Notes: generated from the letters alone by a model not told the origin. 7,505 bases of DNA from an uncultured Clostridia bacterium (GCA_937907715.1 CALERM010000164.1:1-7505), one strand, 5' to 3'. Counted from the stretch's first letter, positions 1 through 7,487 are shown. A program made the numbers and translations.

Positions 1-716
1 CCGTTGACTCCGAGCATTCGGCAATTTTCCAGTGTCTGATGGGAAACCACGACAAGTCGCAGATCAAACGCCTGCTTCTCACCTGCTCGGGCGGTCCGTT
101 TTACGGCATGGACCGCGCGCAGCTTTCCGGCATGAGAAAGGAAGACGCCCTGCGCCATCCGAACTGGAAAATGGGACCCAAAATCACCGTCGACTGCGCG
201 ACGCTCATGAACAAGGGGCTGGAGATCATCGAAGCGATGCGCCTGTATGATCTTCCTCTGGAGCAGGTCACGGCTCTCATTCACCGCCAGTCGATCGTCC
301 ATTCGATGGTGGAGTTCAAAGACGGCGCGGTGATGGCGCAGCTCGGCGCGCCCGATATGCGCATTCCCATTTCCCTCGCTTTGACCTATCCAGAGCGGAA
401 GGAAACTCCCGCGCCCGCGCTGGACCTTCTGTCCTGCCCGCCATTGACGTTTGCAGAGATTGACGAGGATACCTTCGACTGCTTCCGGCTTGCAAAGCAG
501 GCGGCAAAGCGCGGCGGCACGGTCTGCGCCGCCATGAACGCGGCAAACGAGGAAGCCGTCGCCCTTTATTTACAGGACAAAATCGGCTTTTACGACATTT
601 CCGAGCTGGTCGCGCGCGCAATGGAGCTGCCGTCGGTGGAAAAGCCCGCGCTGCGGGACATTCTTGCTGCCGACAAAGCCGCGCGCGAACTGGTCCGGGC
701 AAGCTTCCGGGCTTAA
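1..716 (+). CDS. dxr: 1-deoxy-D-xylulose 5-phosphate reductoisomerase, 5'-truncated by window edge
   Basis: This enzyme catalyses the NADPH-dependent rearrangement and reduction of DXP to 2-C-methyl-D-erythritol 4-phosphate, the committed step of the cytosolic MEP isoprenoid pathway. The reading frame is open from base 3 (VDSEHSAIFQC), so the ATG at 39 is internal and the N-terminal NADPH-binding Rossmann domain lies outside the window. Visible hallmarks are the metal-ligand segment VDSEH, the loop LLTCSGGPF, HPNWKMGPKITVD, the substrate/metal segment MNKGLE, and SIVHSMVEF followed by AQLGAPDM. About 237 residues are present, roughly 60% of a typical ~380-400 aa protein. The C-terminal helical domain (AAMNAANEEAV onward) is complete and ends at a TAA at 714-716. 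The family usually has IHPQS where this protein has IHRQS; I believe this variant is common in clostridia. The gene leads directly into rseP after 35 bp, consistent with an operon. All catalytic residues that fall inside the window appear intact. Confidence 0.96.
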   Translation, partial: VDSEHSAIFQCLMGNHDKSQIKRLLLTCSGGPFYGMDRAQLSGMRKEDALRHPNWKMGPKITVDCATLMNKGLEIIEAMRLYDLPLEQVTALIHRQSIVHSMVEFKDGAVMAQLGAPDMRIPISLALTYPERKETPAPALDLLSCPPLTFAEIDEDTFDCFRLAKQAAKRGGTVCAAMNAANEEAVALYLQDKIGFYDISELVARAMELPSVEKPALRDILAADKAARELVRASFRA

Positions 717-735
717 TTTCGCATTTTATAGTTGC

Positions 736-742
736 AGGTGAT
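736..742 (+). promoter_or_regulatory. Ribosome binding site of rseP
   Basis: AGGTGAT matches the extended anti-Shine-Dalgarno complement (AAGGAGGTGATC). It lies 9 nt upstream of the ATG at 752 and supports that start. The ATG at 741 inside the motif is out of frame with the protein. Confidence 0.7.
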
Positions 743-751
743 GCTGTTTTT

Positions 752-1807
752 ATGTATATTCTGATCGCAATTCTGATGTTCGGCTTTCTGATCTTCATCC
801 ATGAGCTGGGGCATTTTGTCTCCGCAAAGCTTCTGGATGTGCAGGTCAACGAGTTTGCCATCTGCATGGGTCCTGTCCTCTGGCAGAAGAAAAAGGGCGA
901 GACGACCTATTCTTTGCGCGCCATTCCCATCGGCGGCTTCTGCGCGATGGAAGGCGAAGACGAGGAGTCCGACAATCCCAGGGCATTTCCGCAGAAAAGC
1001 TGGTGGCGCAGGCTCATCATCCTGGCTGCCGGCTCGTTCATGAACTATCTGGCGGGCTTTCTTGCCATCGTCCTTCTCTACACCGGCGCAAGCTCTTACT
1101 CTGCGCCCATCATCACGGACTTTTTTGAAGGCTGCCCGCTGGAGGCTTCCGACGGCTTGCAGGTCGGAGACGAGCTTTACAAAATCGACGGGCGGCGCGT
1201 GTATCTCTATTCCGACGTCGGCACGCTTCTCTCGCGCAACAAAACCGGCGTCTATGACGTCGTGGTAAAGCGAAACGGCGAGCTGGTTGAGCTTCCGGAT
1301 TTCTCTATGAAGCCGCAGCTCTACGACGTGGACGGCGTGCAGGAATACAAATACGGGCTGTACTTCGGCTCTGTGCCGGGCAGCTTCGGAACCTGCCTCA
1401 AATACAGCTGGTACACGAGTCTGGACTTTGCACGCATGGTCTGGATGAGCTTGCAGGACCTTCTGTCCGGACTTGTCTCTGTGAACGATATGTCCGGTCC
1501 GGTCGGCATCGTCTCGACCATCTCCGAGGTCGGCAGTCAGGCGGAAACCGTGCGCGACGGTCTGGAGAGCGTCGCCTATCTCGGCGCGTTCATTGCCATC
1601 AACCTCGCCGTCATGAACATGCTGCCGCTGCCCGCGCTGGACGGCGGGCGCATCTTCCTGCTGCTGGTGAACACCCTCTTCACCGCCGTCACCAAAAAGA
1701 AAATTCCCGCCAAATATGAAGCGTATATCCACGCAGCCGGTATGGTGCTGCTGCTGAGCTTCATGGCGTTTGTAACCTTCAAGGATATCTGGAAACTTTT
1801 CACATAG
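752..1807 (+). CDS. rseP: Site-2-type intramembrane zinc metalloprotease, M50 family (RseP/RasP)
   Basis: This is an inner-membrane protease that, in characterised relatives, cleaves anti-sigma factors, signal-peptide remnants and small membrane proteins within the bilayer. The zinc-binding motif HELGH is at residues 17-21 in the first membrane segment (about 1-27). A second hydrophobic segment runs from about 87 to 110 (AAGSFMNYLAG). A single PDZ-like domain follows (about 115-185, with GLQVGDELYKIDG). The second catalytic motif NMLPLPALDGG is at 289-299, with D297 the expected third zinc ligand, inside a third hydrophobic segment. A fourth segment ends the protein (about 325-345). At 351 aa it is shorter than E. 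coli RseP (~450 aa, two PDZ domains), as expected for the one-PDZ Gram-positive type. The start is chosen from the AGGTGAT ribosome site and because the first membrane helix begins immediately. The specific substrate cannot be read from the sequence; no sigma/anti-sigma pair is in the window. Confidence 0.95.
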   Translation: MYILIAILMFGFLIFIHELGHFVSAKLLDVQVNEFAICMGPVLWQKKKGETTYSLRAIPIGGFCAMEGEDEESDNPRAFPQKSWWRRLIILAAGSFMNYLAGFLAIVLLYTGASSYSAPIITDFFEGCPLEASDGLQVGDELYKIDGRRVYLYSDVGTLLSRNKTGVYDVVVKRNGELVELPDFSMKPQLYDVDGVQEYKYGLYFGSVPGSFGTCLKYSWYTSLDFARMVWMSLQDLLSGLVSVNDMSGPVGIVSTISEVGSQAETVRDGLESVAYLGAFIAINLAVMNMLPLPALDGGRIFLLLVNTLFTAVTKKKIPAKYEAYIHAAGMVLLLSFMAFVTFKDIWKLFT

Positions 1808-1808
1808 C

Positions 1809-1815
1809 AGGTGAT
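1809..1815 (+). promoter_or_regulatory. Ribosome binding site deciding the ispG start
   Basis: AGGTGAT lies 4 nt before the ATG at 1820 and starts 2 nt after the rseP stop. An in-frame GTG at 1811 falls inside this motif and has no Shine-Dalgarno of its own, so ATG 1820 is preferred. The same heptamer serves rseP. Confidence 0.7.
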
Positions 1816-1819
1816 ACAA

Positions 1820-2857
1820 ATGACAAAACAAATTACCGTCGGTCCGGTAAAAATCGGAGGCGGCGCGCCGGTTTCCATCCAGTCGATGCTCAACACCCGC
1901 ACGACGGATGTTGAAGGCTCCCTGCGGCAAATCCGGGAGCTGGCTGCCGCCGGGTGCGAGATTGCGCGCCTTGCCGTCTATGACCAGGAAGCGGCAGCCG
2001 CCTTCGGCAAGCTCTGCGACGCTTCTCCCCTGCCCTTAGTTGCCGACATTCACTTTGACTATCGTCTTGCCATCCTTGCCGCCGAGGCGGGCGCTGCCAA
2101 AATCCGCATCAACCCCGGAAACATCGGCTCAGAGGACCGGGTCAGGGCGGTCGCCGACTGCTGCCGGGCGCATCATATCCCGATCCGCATCGGCGTCAAC
2201 GGCGGGAGTCTGGAAAAGGACCTGCTTCAGAAATACGGGCACCCCACGCCGGAGGCGCTGGTCGAGAGCGCCTTTTCCCACATCCGGCTGCTGGAAAAAT
2301 TCGGCTTCGACGATATCTGCGTGTCGATGAAATCAAGCTCAGTGCCTCTGATGATGAAGGCGTACCAGCTTTTCTCCGCGCAGTCTGACTACCCCCTGCA
2401 CGTCGGCGTGACCGAAACCGGCACCGAACACATGGGCGTGATCAAATCCGCCATGGGCATCGGTGGGCTTTTGTGCATGGGCATCGGAGACACCATCCGC
2501 GTCTCCCTGACCGCCGACCCGGTGCGCGAGGTCTACGCCGCGCACGACATTTTAAAGGCAGCCGGGCTTCGCCATGACGGCGTCAACATTGTCGCCTGCC
2601 CCACCTGCGGCAGGACGCGCATCGATCTCATTTCGCTTGCCTCCCGCGTGGAAGCCGCGCTCAGAAACTGCAAAAAGCCCATCACCGTCGCGGTCATGGG
2701 CTGCGTGGTCAACGGTCCCGGCGAGGCGCGCGAAGCAGACGTCGGAATTGCCGGCGGCGACGGCGTCGGCATGCTCTTTGCCAAGGGACAGATGATTCAA
2801 AAGCTTCCCTACGATGAGCTGCTTGCCGCCCTTCTTTCCTACATCGACACGTTATAG
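1820..2857 (+). CDS. ispG: 4-hydroxy-3-methylbut-2-en-1-yl diphosphate synthase (flavodoxin/ferredoxin-dependent)
   Basis: IspG (GcpE) is a cytosolic [4Fe-4S] enzyme that reductively opens the ring of methylerythritol cyclodiphosphate to give HMBPP, the penultimate MEP-pathway step. The 345 aa protein is of the compact bacterial type: an N-terminal TIM-barrel (VSIQSMLNTRT near the start, then PLVADIHFDY, KIRINPGNIG, IRIGVNGGSLE, VTETGTEHMG) and a C-terminal iron-sulfur domain. Cluster ligands are visible as C260 and C263 (ACPTCGRT), C295 (MGCVVNGPGE) and E302, the conserved CxxC...C...E set. The extra domain of plant and some bacterial forms is absent. It begins 12 bp after rseP, so translation is likely coupled within the dxr-rseP-ispG unit. 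Co-location with dxr puts two MEP-pathway enzymes under shared transcription. An in-frame GTG at 1811 would add three residues but overlaps the ribosome site. Confidence 0.96.
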   Translation: MTKQITVGPVKIGGGAPVSIQSMLNTRTTDVEGSLRQIRELAAAGCEIARLAVYDQEAAAAFGKLCDASPLPLVADIHFDYRLAILAAEAGAAKIRINPGNIGSEDRVRAVADCCRAHHIPIRIGVNGGSLEKDLLQKYGHPTPEALVESAFSHIRLLEKFGFDDICVSMKSSSVPLMMKAYQLFSAQSDYPLHVGVTETGTEHMGVIKSAMGIGGLLCMGIGDTIRVSLTADPVREVYAAHDILKAAGLRHDGVNIVACPTCGRTRIDLISLASRVEAALRNCKKPITVAVMGCVVNGPGEAREADVGIAGGDGVGMLFAKGQMIQKLPYDELLAALLSYIDTL

Positions 2858-2870
2858 CCTCGCAGAGTTT

Positions 2871-2884
2871 CGCCCCGCAGGGCG
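2871..2884 (+). other. Small GC hairpin in the ispG-polC gap
   Basis: CGCCC (2871-2875) can pair with GGGCG (2880-2884) around a 4-nt CGCA loop. It is a short, stable stem 14 nt after the ispG stop. No T-run follows, so it is not an intrinsic terminator by itself. It could protect or define the 3' end of ispG mRNA, or be chance in GC-rich DNA. Confidence 0.35.
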
Positions 2885-2897
2885 CAATCTCCCCGGC

Positions 2898-2917
2898 AAG
2901 AAAGCGTCCGCTTTTTT
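2898..2917 (+). terminator. Weak terminator-like or attenuator-like hairpin upstream of polC
   Basis: AAGAAAGC (2898-2905) can pair with GCTTTTTT (2910-2917) around the GTCC loop, including one G-T wobble. The right arm is itself a six-T run. The stem is A/T-rich with only two G-C pairs at the loop, so any termination would be partial. Position between ispG and the polC ribosome site would suit tuning of read-through into polC. No alternative anti-terminator pairing or leader peptide is evident. Confidence 0.3.
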
Positions 2918-2928
2918 GTCAGTTTATA

Positions 2929-2935
2929 GAAGGAG
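2929..2935 (+). promoter_or_regulatory. Ribosome binding site of polC
   Basis: GAAGGAG lies 5 nt before the ATG at 2941, a strong Shine-Dalgarno that fixes the polC start. It uses a different part of the anti-SD complement from the AGGTGAT sites of rseP and ispG. Confidence 0.75.
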
Positions 2936-2940
2936 CAACC

Positions 2941-5900
2941 ATGCAGAATCTTCCGTTTGACCATCTTTTCTGCAATTTCATACCGGGCGAAGATCTTTCC
3001 GGAAAGCTCGACACGCTTGTCATTGAGCATGCCGAGCTTTCGCGCGAGGATCGCTGTCTCGCGCTGTGGCTGTTCAGCGAAACCTATCTCACGCAAAAAG
3101 ACGAGCAGGCGCTGCAAGCCGCGCTCACCGCGCAGTATGGTCTCAAGCACGCCGAGCTGCACCTGCATTTTCCCGAAACGCTTCTGTCGCAGATGGATTT
3201 CCGCGATCTCGCGCAGGTCTTCATCCGCGCCTACTCCCCCGCCGCAGGAAGCCTCGCCGGAGCAAAGTACGAGCTGACCGGCAGCAAGCTCTCCATCGAT
3301 CTTCCTGCCAACGGTAAAGCAGAGCTGGAGGCTCACATTCCGAAGGCGCAGAATTTTCTCAAGCTGCGCTTCGGCGTTGCGCCGGAGATTGAAATTACAG
3401 CGCACAGCGCCCTGGAGGGTCGAGCGCTCTTTGACGAGACGGCAAGAATCCGCCGCGAGGCAATGGCGCAGGCGCCTGCCGTACAGGTCAAGGAAGCGGC
3501 AAAAAAGTCTTCTTCGTCCGCTTCCGCCGCGCAGGCTCCCTCGGGCGACATGATCTTCGGTCGTCCGTTCGGCGGCGAGGTCGTAAAGATGAAGGACCTG
3601 AACCTCGATATGTACCGTGTGGTCGTCGCCGGCAAGGTCTTCGCCGTCAACCACAAGGAGCTCAAAAAGCGCAGCGCCTGGGTCGTGAGCTTCGACGTGA
3701 CCGACTACACCAGCTCCGTGCGCATCAATCAGTTCATGGAGAACGACAAGGCAAAGCCGATTCTCTCCGGCATTTCCCCCGGCATGTGGGTCAAAATTCA
3801 GGGCAAAATGACCTTTGACCGGTACGACAACGAAATGGTCATGCAGCCGAACGCGATTGTAAAAATCGCCGCGCCCGTCCGGACCGACACGGCGCCGGAA
3901 AAGCGCGTGGAGCTGCATCTGCACACCAACATGTCCTCCATGGACGCGCTGACCTCCGTCTTCCCGAAGGCAGGCGCGGACCGGAACGTCATCAAGCGCG
4001 CCGAGAGCTGGGGACACAGGGCGATTGCCATCACCGACCACGGCGGCGCGCAGTCGTTCCCGAACGCGATGCATTCGGCGAAAAACATCAAGATTCTCTA
4101 CGGCTGCGAGGGCTACTACGTCAACGATGTCGACGACCGTATCGCCGTCCACGGCAGTCTGGATGCAAGCTTCGACGACGAGTACGTCGCCTTTGACCTG
4201 GAGACGACCGGTTTATCGTCTCAGCACGACATGATCATTGAAATCGGCGCGGCAATCATGAAGCGCGATCAGGTGATCGATACCTTCCAGACCTTTGTCG
4301 CCCCCGGGCGCAAGCTTCTTCCCAAAATCATCGAGCTGACCGGCATCACCGACCAGATGCTGGAGGGCGCGCCGTCCATCGAAGAGGTGCTGCCGAAATT
4401 TCTGGACTTTGCGGGCGGCAGACCGCTCTGCGCGCACAACGCAGATTTTGACATCGGCTTCATCACCGCCGCGTGCGAGCGATGGAAGCTCCCGTTCCAG
4501 CCGACCTATGTCGACACGCTCATTCTGGCGCAGAACCTGATGCCGGACCTGGGCAAATATAAGCTCAACATTGTCGCCGACGCCCTGAGTCTGCCGGAAT
4601 TCAATCACCACCGTGCCTCCGACGACGCCATCACCTGCGGCTACCTGATGATGCGTTTCTGGAAAATGCTCGGTGAGCAGGGCATCCACACCCTGTCCGC
4701 CGTCAATCCCCGCATGGCGGAGCTTCGCGCGGGCGGTCGGATTTTTGACCGGCGCGCCAAGCACATCATTGTTCTGGCGAAAAACTCCATCGGTCTTCGC
4801 AACCTCTACCGGCTCATTTCCTACGGCAACCTCAAATACTTCAAACGCGTGCCCATCATGCCGAAGTCCGAGCTTTTGCGCTGGCGCGAGGGCTTGATCA
4901 TCGGCTCTGCGTGCGAAGCAGGAGAGCTGTTCCAGGCGGTCGTAAACCACAAGAGCTGGGCAGAGCTCAAGCGGATTGCGGCGTTCTACGACTATCTGGA
5001 GATTCAGCCCATCTGCAACAACCGCTTCATGCTGGAAAAGGGTATGGCGGAGGACGAGGAGGAGCTGCGAAGCTTCAACCGCACGATTGTCAGGCTCGGA
5101 GACGAGCTGGGAAAGCCCGTCGTTGCCACCGGGGACGTGCATTTCCTCGACCCCGAGGACGAAATTTACCGCCACATCCTGCTGGCGACGAAGCAGATGC
5201 CCGACGCGGACAAGCCGCTTCCGATCTACTTCAAAACGACCGACGAGATGCTCGAAGAGTTTTCCTATCTCGGCGCAGAAAAGGCGTATGAGGTCGTGGT
5301 TAAAAACACCAACATGATCGCCGACTGGTGCGAGACGGTCCGTCCGGTGCCGCACAACCTGTTTGCCCCGAAGATTGAAAACTCCGTCGAAGACCTCAAG
5401 GCGCTCGTCTACGGAAAGCTCCACCGGCTCTACGGCGAAAACCCGCCGGAGCTGATTCAAAAGCGCGTGGACACCGAGATGCACGATATTATCTCGTGCC
5501 ACTACGACGTCATTTACATGTCGGCGCAGAAGCTGGTCCAGAACTCGCTGGAGCATGGGTACCTGGTCGGCTCGCGTGGCTCGGTCGGCTCTTCGATCGT
5601 CGCGTTCATGTCCGGCATCACCGAGGTCAACTCCTTCCCGCCGCACTACCGGTGTCCCAACTGCCAGTTTACCACCTTCGAGGTCCCGGACGACTGCGCC
5701 TGCGGCGCAGACCTTCCCGACGCCGTGTGCCCGAAGTGCGGCGCGCAGCTCGATAAGGACGGGTTCAATATTCCGTTTGAAACCTTCCTCGGCTTCGGCG
5801 GCGACAAGGTCCCCGATATCGACCTCAACTTCTCCGGCGAATATCAGGCGCGGGCACACGCCTACTGCGTCGAGATGTTCGGCTCCGACCACGTCTTCCG

Positions 5901-7239
5901 CGCCGGAACCATCGGCACCGTCGCCGAGAAAACCGCTTACGGCTACGTCAAAAAATACCTCTCCGAGCGCGACATGACCGTCAGCAAGGCAGAGGAAAAT
6001 CGGCTGGCTGCCGGCTGCGTCGACGTCAAGCGCACCACCGGTCAGCATCCGGGCGGTCTTGTCGTCATTCCGCAGGAAAACGAAATCTGGGACTTCTGCC
6101 CTGTCCAGCACCCGGCGGACGATAAGGACTCCGAGTGGATTACGACGCACTTTGAATACCACTCGATGGAAGAGAATCTTCTGAAGCTCGACATGCTCGG
6201 TCACGATGACCCGACCATGATCCGCATGCTCGAAGACCTCACCGGCGTGGACGCGCAGAAAATCCCCCTGGATGATAAGGACACGATGTCCATCTTCACC
6301 TCCAGCAAGGTCCTCGGCTTTGAAAATGACCCAATCCTCGGTCCCGTCGGCTCATGCGCGATTCCCGAGTTCGGCACCGGCTTTACCCGCGGCATGCTTC
6401 AGGAGACGCAGCCGACGAAGTTCGACACGCTCATTCGCCTCTCGGGCTTCTCGCACGGCACGGACGTGTGGCTCGGCAACGCGCGCGATCTGATTTTGTC
6501 CAAGACCGCCTCCGTCAACGACGCCATCGGCTGCCGCGACGATATCATGCTATACTTAATCAAATGCGGTATGCCTGAAAAGCGCTCGTTCAAGATCATG
6601 GAGGCCGTCCGAAAAGGGCGCGGTCTTCCCGATGGCGCAGAGGATGAAATGAAAGCGGCAGGCGTACCGGACTGGTACATCGGCTCATGCAAAAAGATCA
6701 AATACCTCTTCCCGAAGGCACATGCCACAGCGTATGTCATGATGGCGTTCCGCATTGCGTGGTTCAAGGTCCATGAGCCTCTGGCGTTCTACGCCGCGTA
6801 TTTTTACCGCAGAAGCCAGAAAGGCGGCTTTGACGCGGCGATGATGACCCACGGCATCGAGCTGGTCAAGCAGAAGCTTCAGGAGATTGACGAGGCGGAG
6901 GACGCCACGGCAAAGGACGACGATCTGTTTACCACGCTGGAGGTCTGCTACGAATTTTATCTGCGCGGGTTTTCGTTTGCCCCCATCGACCTCTACCGCT
7001 CGCATGCAACGCACTTTGTGATCGAAGACGGCAAGCTTCTTCCGCCGTTTGTCTCGGTTTCAGGTCTCGGCGAAACCGCCGCCTGGGACATCATGGACGG
7101 GCGCGAGGGCAAGACGTTTTTGTCCATCGAGGAATTTTCTCTTGCCTGCCCGAAGGTTTCGAAGACGCACATTGAAAACCTCAAGGCAGCCGGCGCGTTT
7201 GGAGGCCTCCCGGAAACCAGCCAGATTACCCTGTTTTAA
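2941..7239 (+). CDS. polC: DNA polymerase III alpha subunit, PolC type, with integral 3'-5' exonuclease
   Basis: PolC is the main replicative DNA polymerase of low-GC Gram-positive lineages, acting at the replisome with the sliding clamp. At 1432 aa it is full length (B. subtilis ~1437). Domains in order: N-terminal domain (1-176); low-complexity Lys/Ser/Ala linker (about 177-200); OB fold (about 213-313); first half of the PHP domain (HLH at 326-328, TDH at 365-367, E390); inserted DnaQ-type proofreading exonuclease (DLETTG with D419 and E421; AHNADFD at 498-504; H557 and D562); second half of PHP (GDVHF at 731-735); polymerase core with GSRGSVGSS (877-885), a cysteine-rich zinc module (905-934), catalytic D959 and D961 in PDIDLNFSG, and D1084 in KLDMLGHDD; then fingers and a C-terminal region with a PGLG-like turn (SGLG near 1374-1377). 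The last five residues, QITLF, match a clamp-binding motif. All catalytic residues are present. The zinc module has two extra cysteines. It follows ispG by 83 bp and is probably read from the same upstream transcript, though a local promoter cannot be excluded. Confidence 0.98.
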   Translation: MQNLPFDHLFCNFIPGEDLSGKLDTLVIEHAELSREDRCLALWLFSETYLTQKDEQALQAALTAQYGLKHAELHLHFPETLLSQMDFRDLAQVFIRAYSPAAGSLAGAKYELTGSKLSIDLPANGKAELEAHIPKAQNFLKLRFGVAPEIEITAHSALEGRALFDETARIRREAMAQAPAVQVKEAAKKSSSSASAAQAPSGDMIFGRPFGGEVVKMKDLNLDMYRVVVAGKVFAVNHKELKKRSAWVVSFDVTDYTSSVRINQFMENDKAKPILSGISPGMWVKIQGKMTFDRYDNEMVMQPNAIVKIAAPVRTDTAPEKRVELHLHTNMSSMDALTSVFPKAGADRNVIKRAESWGHRAIAITDHGGAQSFPNAMHSAKNIKILYGCEGYYVNDVDDRIAVHGSLDASFDDEYVAFDLETTGLSSQHDMIIEIGAAIMKRDQVIDTFQTFVAPGRKLLPKIIELTGITDQMLEGAPSIEEVLPKFLDFAGGRPLCAHNADFDIGFITAACERWKLPFQPTYVDTLILAQNLMPDLGKYKLNIVADALSLPEFNHHRASDDAITCGYLMMRFWKMLGEQGIHTLSAVNPRMAELRAGGRIFDRRAKHIIVLAKNSIGLRNLYRLISYGNLKYFKRVPIMPKSELLRWREGLIIGSACEAGELFQAVVNHKSWAELKRIAAFYDYLEIQPICNNRFMLEKGMAEDEEELRSFNRTIVRLGDELGKPVVATGDVHFLDPEDEIYRHILLATKQMPDADKPLPIYFKTTDEMLEEFSYLGAEKAYEVVVKNTNMIADWCETVRPVPHNLFAPKIENSVEDLKALVYGKLHRLYGENPPELIQKRVDTEMHDIISCHYDVIYMSAQKLVQNSLEHGYLVGSRGSVGSSIVAFMSGITEVNSFPPHYRCPNCQFTTFEVPDDCACGADLPDAVCPKCGAQLDKDGFNIPFETFLGFGGDKVPDIDLNFSGEYQARAHAYCVEMFGSDHVFRAGTIGTVAEKTAYGYVKKYLSERDMTVSKAEENRLAAGCVDVKRTTGQHPGGLVVIPQENEIWDFCPVQHPADDKDSEWITTHFEYHSMEENLLKLDMLGHDDPTMIRMLEDLTGVDAQKIPLDDKDTMSIFTSSKVLGFENDPILGPVGSCAIPEFGTGFTRGMLQETQPTKFDTLIRLSGFSHGTDVWLGNARDLILSKTASVNDAIGCRDDIMLYLIKCGMPEKRSFKIMEAVRKGRGLPDGAEDEMKAAGVPDWYIGSCKKIKYLFPKAHATAYVMMAFRIAWFKVHEPLAFYAAYFYRRSQKGGFDAAMMTHGIELVKQKLQEIDEAEDATAKDDDLFTTLEVCYEFYLRGFSFAPIDLYRSHATHFVIEDGKLLPPFVSVSGLGETAAWDIMDGREGKTFLSIEEFSLACPKVSKTHIENLKAAGAFGGLPETSQITLF

Positions 7240-7248
7240 CCGTCAAAA

Positions 7249-7271
7249 GCCGGAGGCAAATTGCCTCCGGC
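7249..7271 (-). terminator. GC-rich hairpin 1; terminator shape on the minus strand
   Basis: GCCGGAGGC (7249-7257) and GCCTCCGGC (7263-7271) form a perfect 9-bp stem with a 5-nt AAATT loop, 9 nt after the polC stop. On the plus strand no T-run follows. Read on the minus strand the stem is followed by TTTTG (complement of 7244-7248), so it would act as an intrinsic terminator against transcription entering polC from the right. On the plus strand it could still protect the polC mRNA 3' end. Confidence 0.5.
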
Positions 7272-7306
7272 GCAGCGTGTCAAAAAGGTCTTTTTGACAC
7301 GCTGCG
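7271..7306. repeat. Perfect 16-bp inverted repeat, hairpin 2
   Basis: The arms 7271-7286 and 7291-7306 are exact reverse complements with a 4-nt GGTC loop. The outer half is GC-rich (CGCAGCGTGTC) and the inner part is AAAAA/TTTTT. On the plus strand a T-run comes four bases after the stem (7311-7315), so this is the best, though imperfect, plus-strand terminator candidate for polC. The symmetry means it would fold equally on both strands. Confidence 0.6.
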
Positions 7307-7307
7307 G

Positions 7308-7342
7308 CAGTTTTTCAAACTTTTAAGAAGTTTGAAAAACTG
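7308..7342. repeat. Perfect 15-bp inverted repeat, hairpin 3
   Basis: CAGTTTTTCAAACTT (7308-7322) pairs exactly with AAGTTTGAAAAACTG (7328-7342) around a TTAAG loop. It starts one base after hairpin 2. The stem is A/T-rich, unlike its GC-rich surroundings, and is followed by only TTTG, so it is not a classical terminator. Confidence 0.6.
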
Positions 7343-7355
7343 TTTGATTGAACGC

Positions 7356-7382
7356 GAAAGACACCCCTGATGGGTTTCTTTC
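7356..7382. repeat. Imperfect 11-bp hairpin 4
   Basis: GAAAGACACCC (7356-7366) pairs with GGGTTTCTTTC (7372-7382) around CTGAT, with a single C-T mismatch at the seventh pair. The right arm is pyrimidine-rich, giving weak terminator character on the plus strand. Confidence 0.45.
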
Positions 7383-7434
7383 ACACTATCTTCCTTTCCG
7401 TAATCCTTACTCTGAAAGTTTTTTCGACAGTCTG

Positions 7435-7459
7435 AGCCGGAGGCAGACCACCTCCGGCT
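7435..7459. terminator. GC-rich hairpin 5, related to hairpin 1
   Basis: AGCCGGAGG (7435-7443) pairs perfectly with CCTCCGGCT (7451-7459) around the 7-nt loop CAGACCA, followed by TTCGTTCT on the plus strand. The T-run is short, so termination would be modest. It shares AGCCGGAGGCA with hairpin 1, differing in the loop. Confidence 0.45.
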
Positions 7460-7487
7460 TTCGTTCTGGCGCGTGAAAAAAAGAAAA

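Noticed and set aside
713..1930. Open frame of 405 codons on the minus strand opposite rseP
   Set aside because: It mirrors rseP exactly, contains low-information His/Arg/Asp-rich sequence, and has no recognisable domain.
2923..2928. TTTATA as a -10 box for a polC promoter
   Set aside because: No matching -35 element lies at the right distance, and the distance to the ribosome site is too short for a convincing promoter.
2839..4152. Open frame of 437 codons on the minus strand over the ispG end and polC start
   Set aside because: It is a shadow of polC codon bias, shows no family resemblance, and crosses the ispG-polC gap and the polC ribosome site.
4141..4680. Exonuclease domain interrupting the PHP domain as a foreign insertion
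   Set aside because: A DnaQ-type exonuclease inserted in PHP is the normal architecture of PolC.
4213..6204. Open frame of 663 codons on the minus strand opposite polC
   Set aside because: It lies wholly opposite conserved exonuclease, PHP and polymerase motifs of polC. Long antisense frames are expected in GC-rich genes with strong third-position bias. No recognisable domain or ribosome site is seen.
7049..7297. Plus-strand 82-codon frame running from the polC end into hairpin 2
   Set aside because: It is out of frame with polC over the conserved C-terminus and ends in the palindrome; it is a shadow frame.
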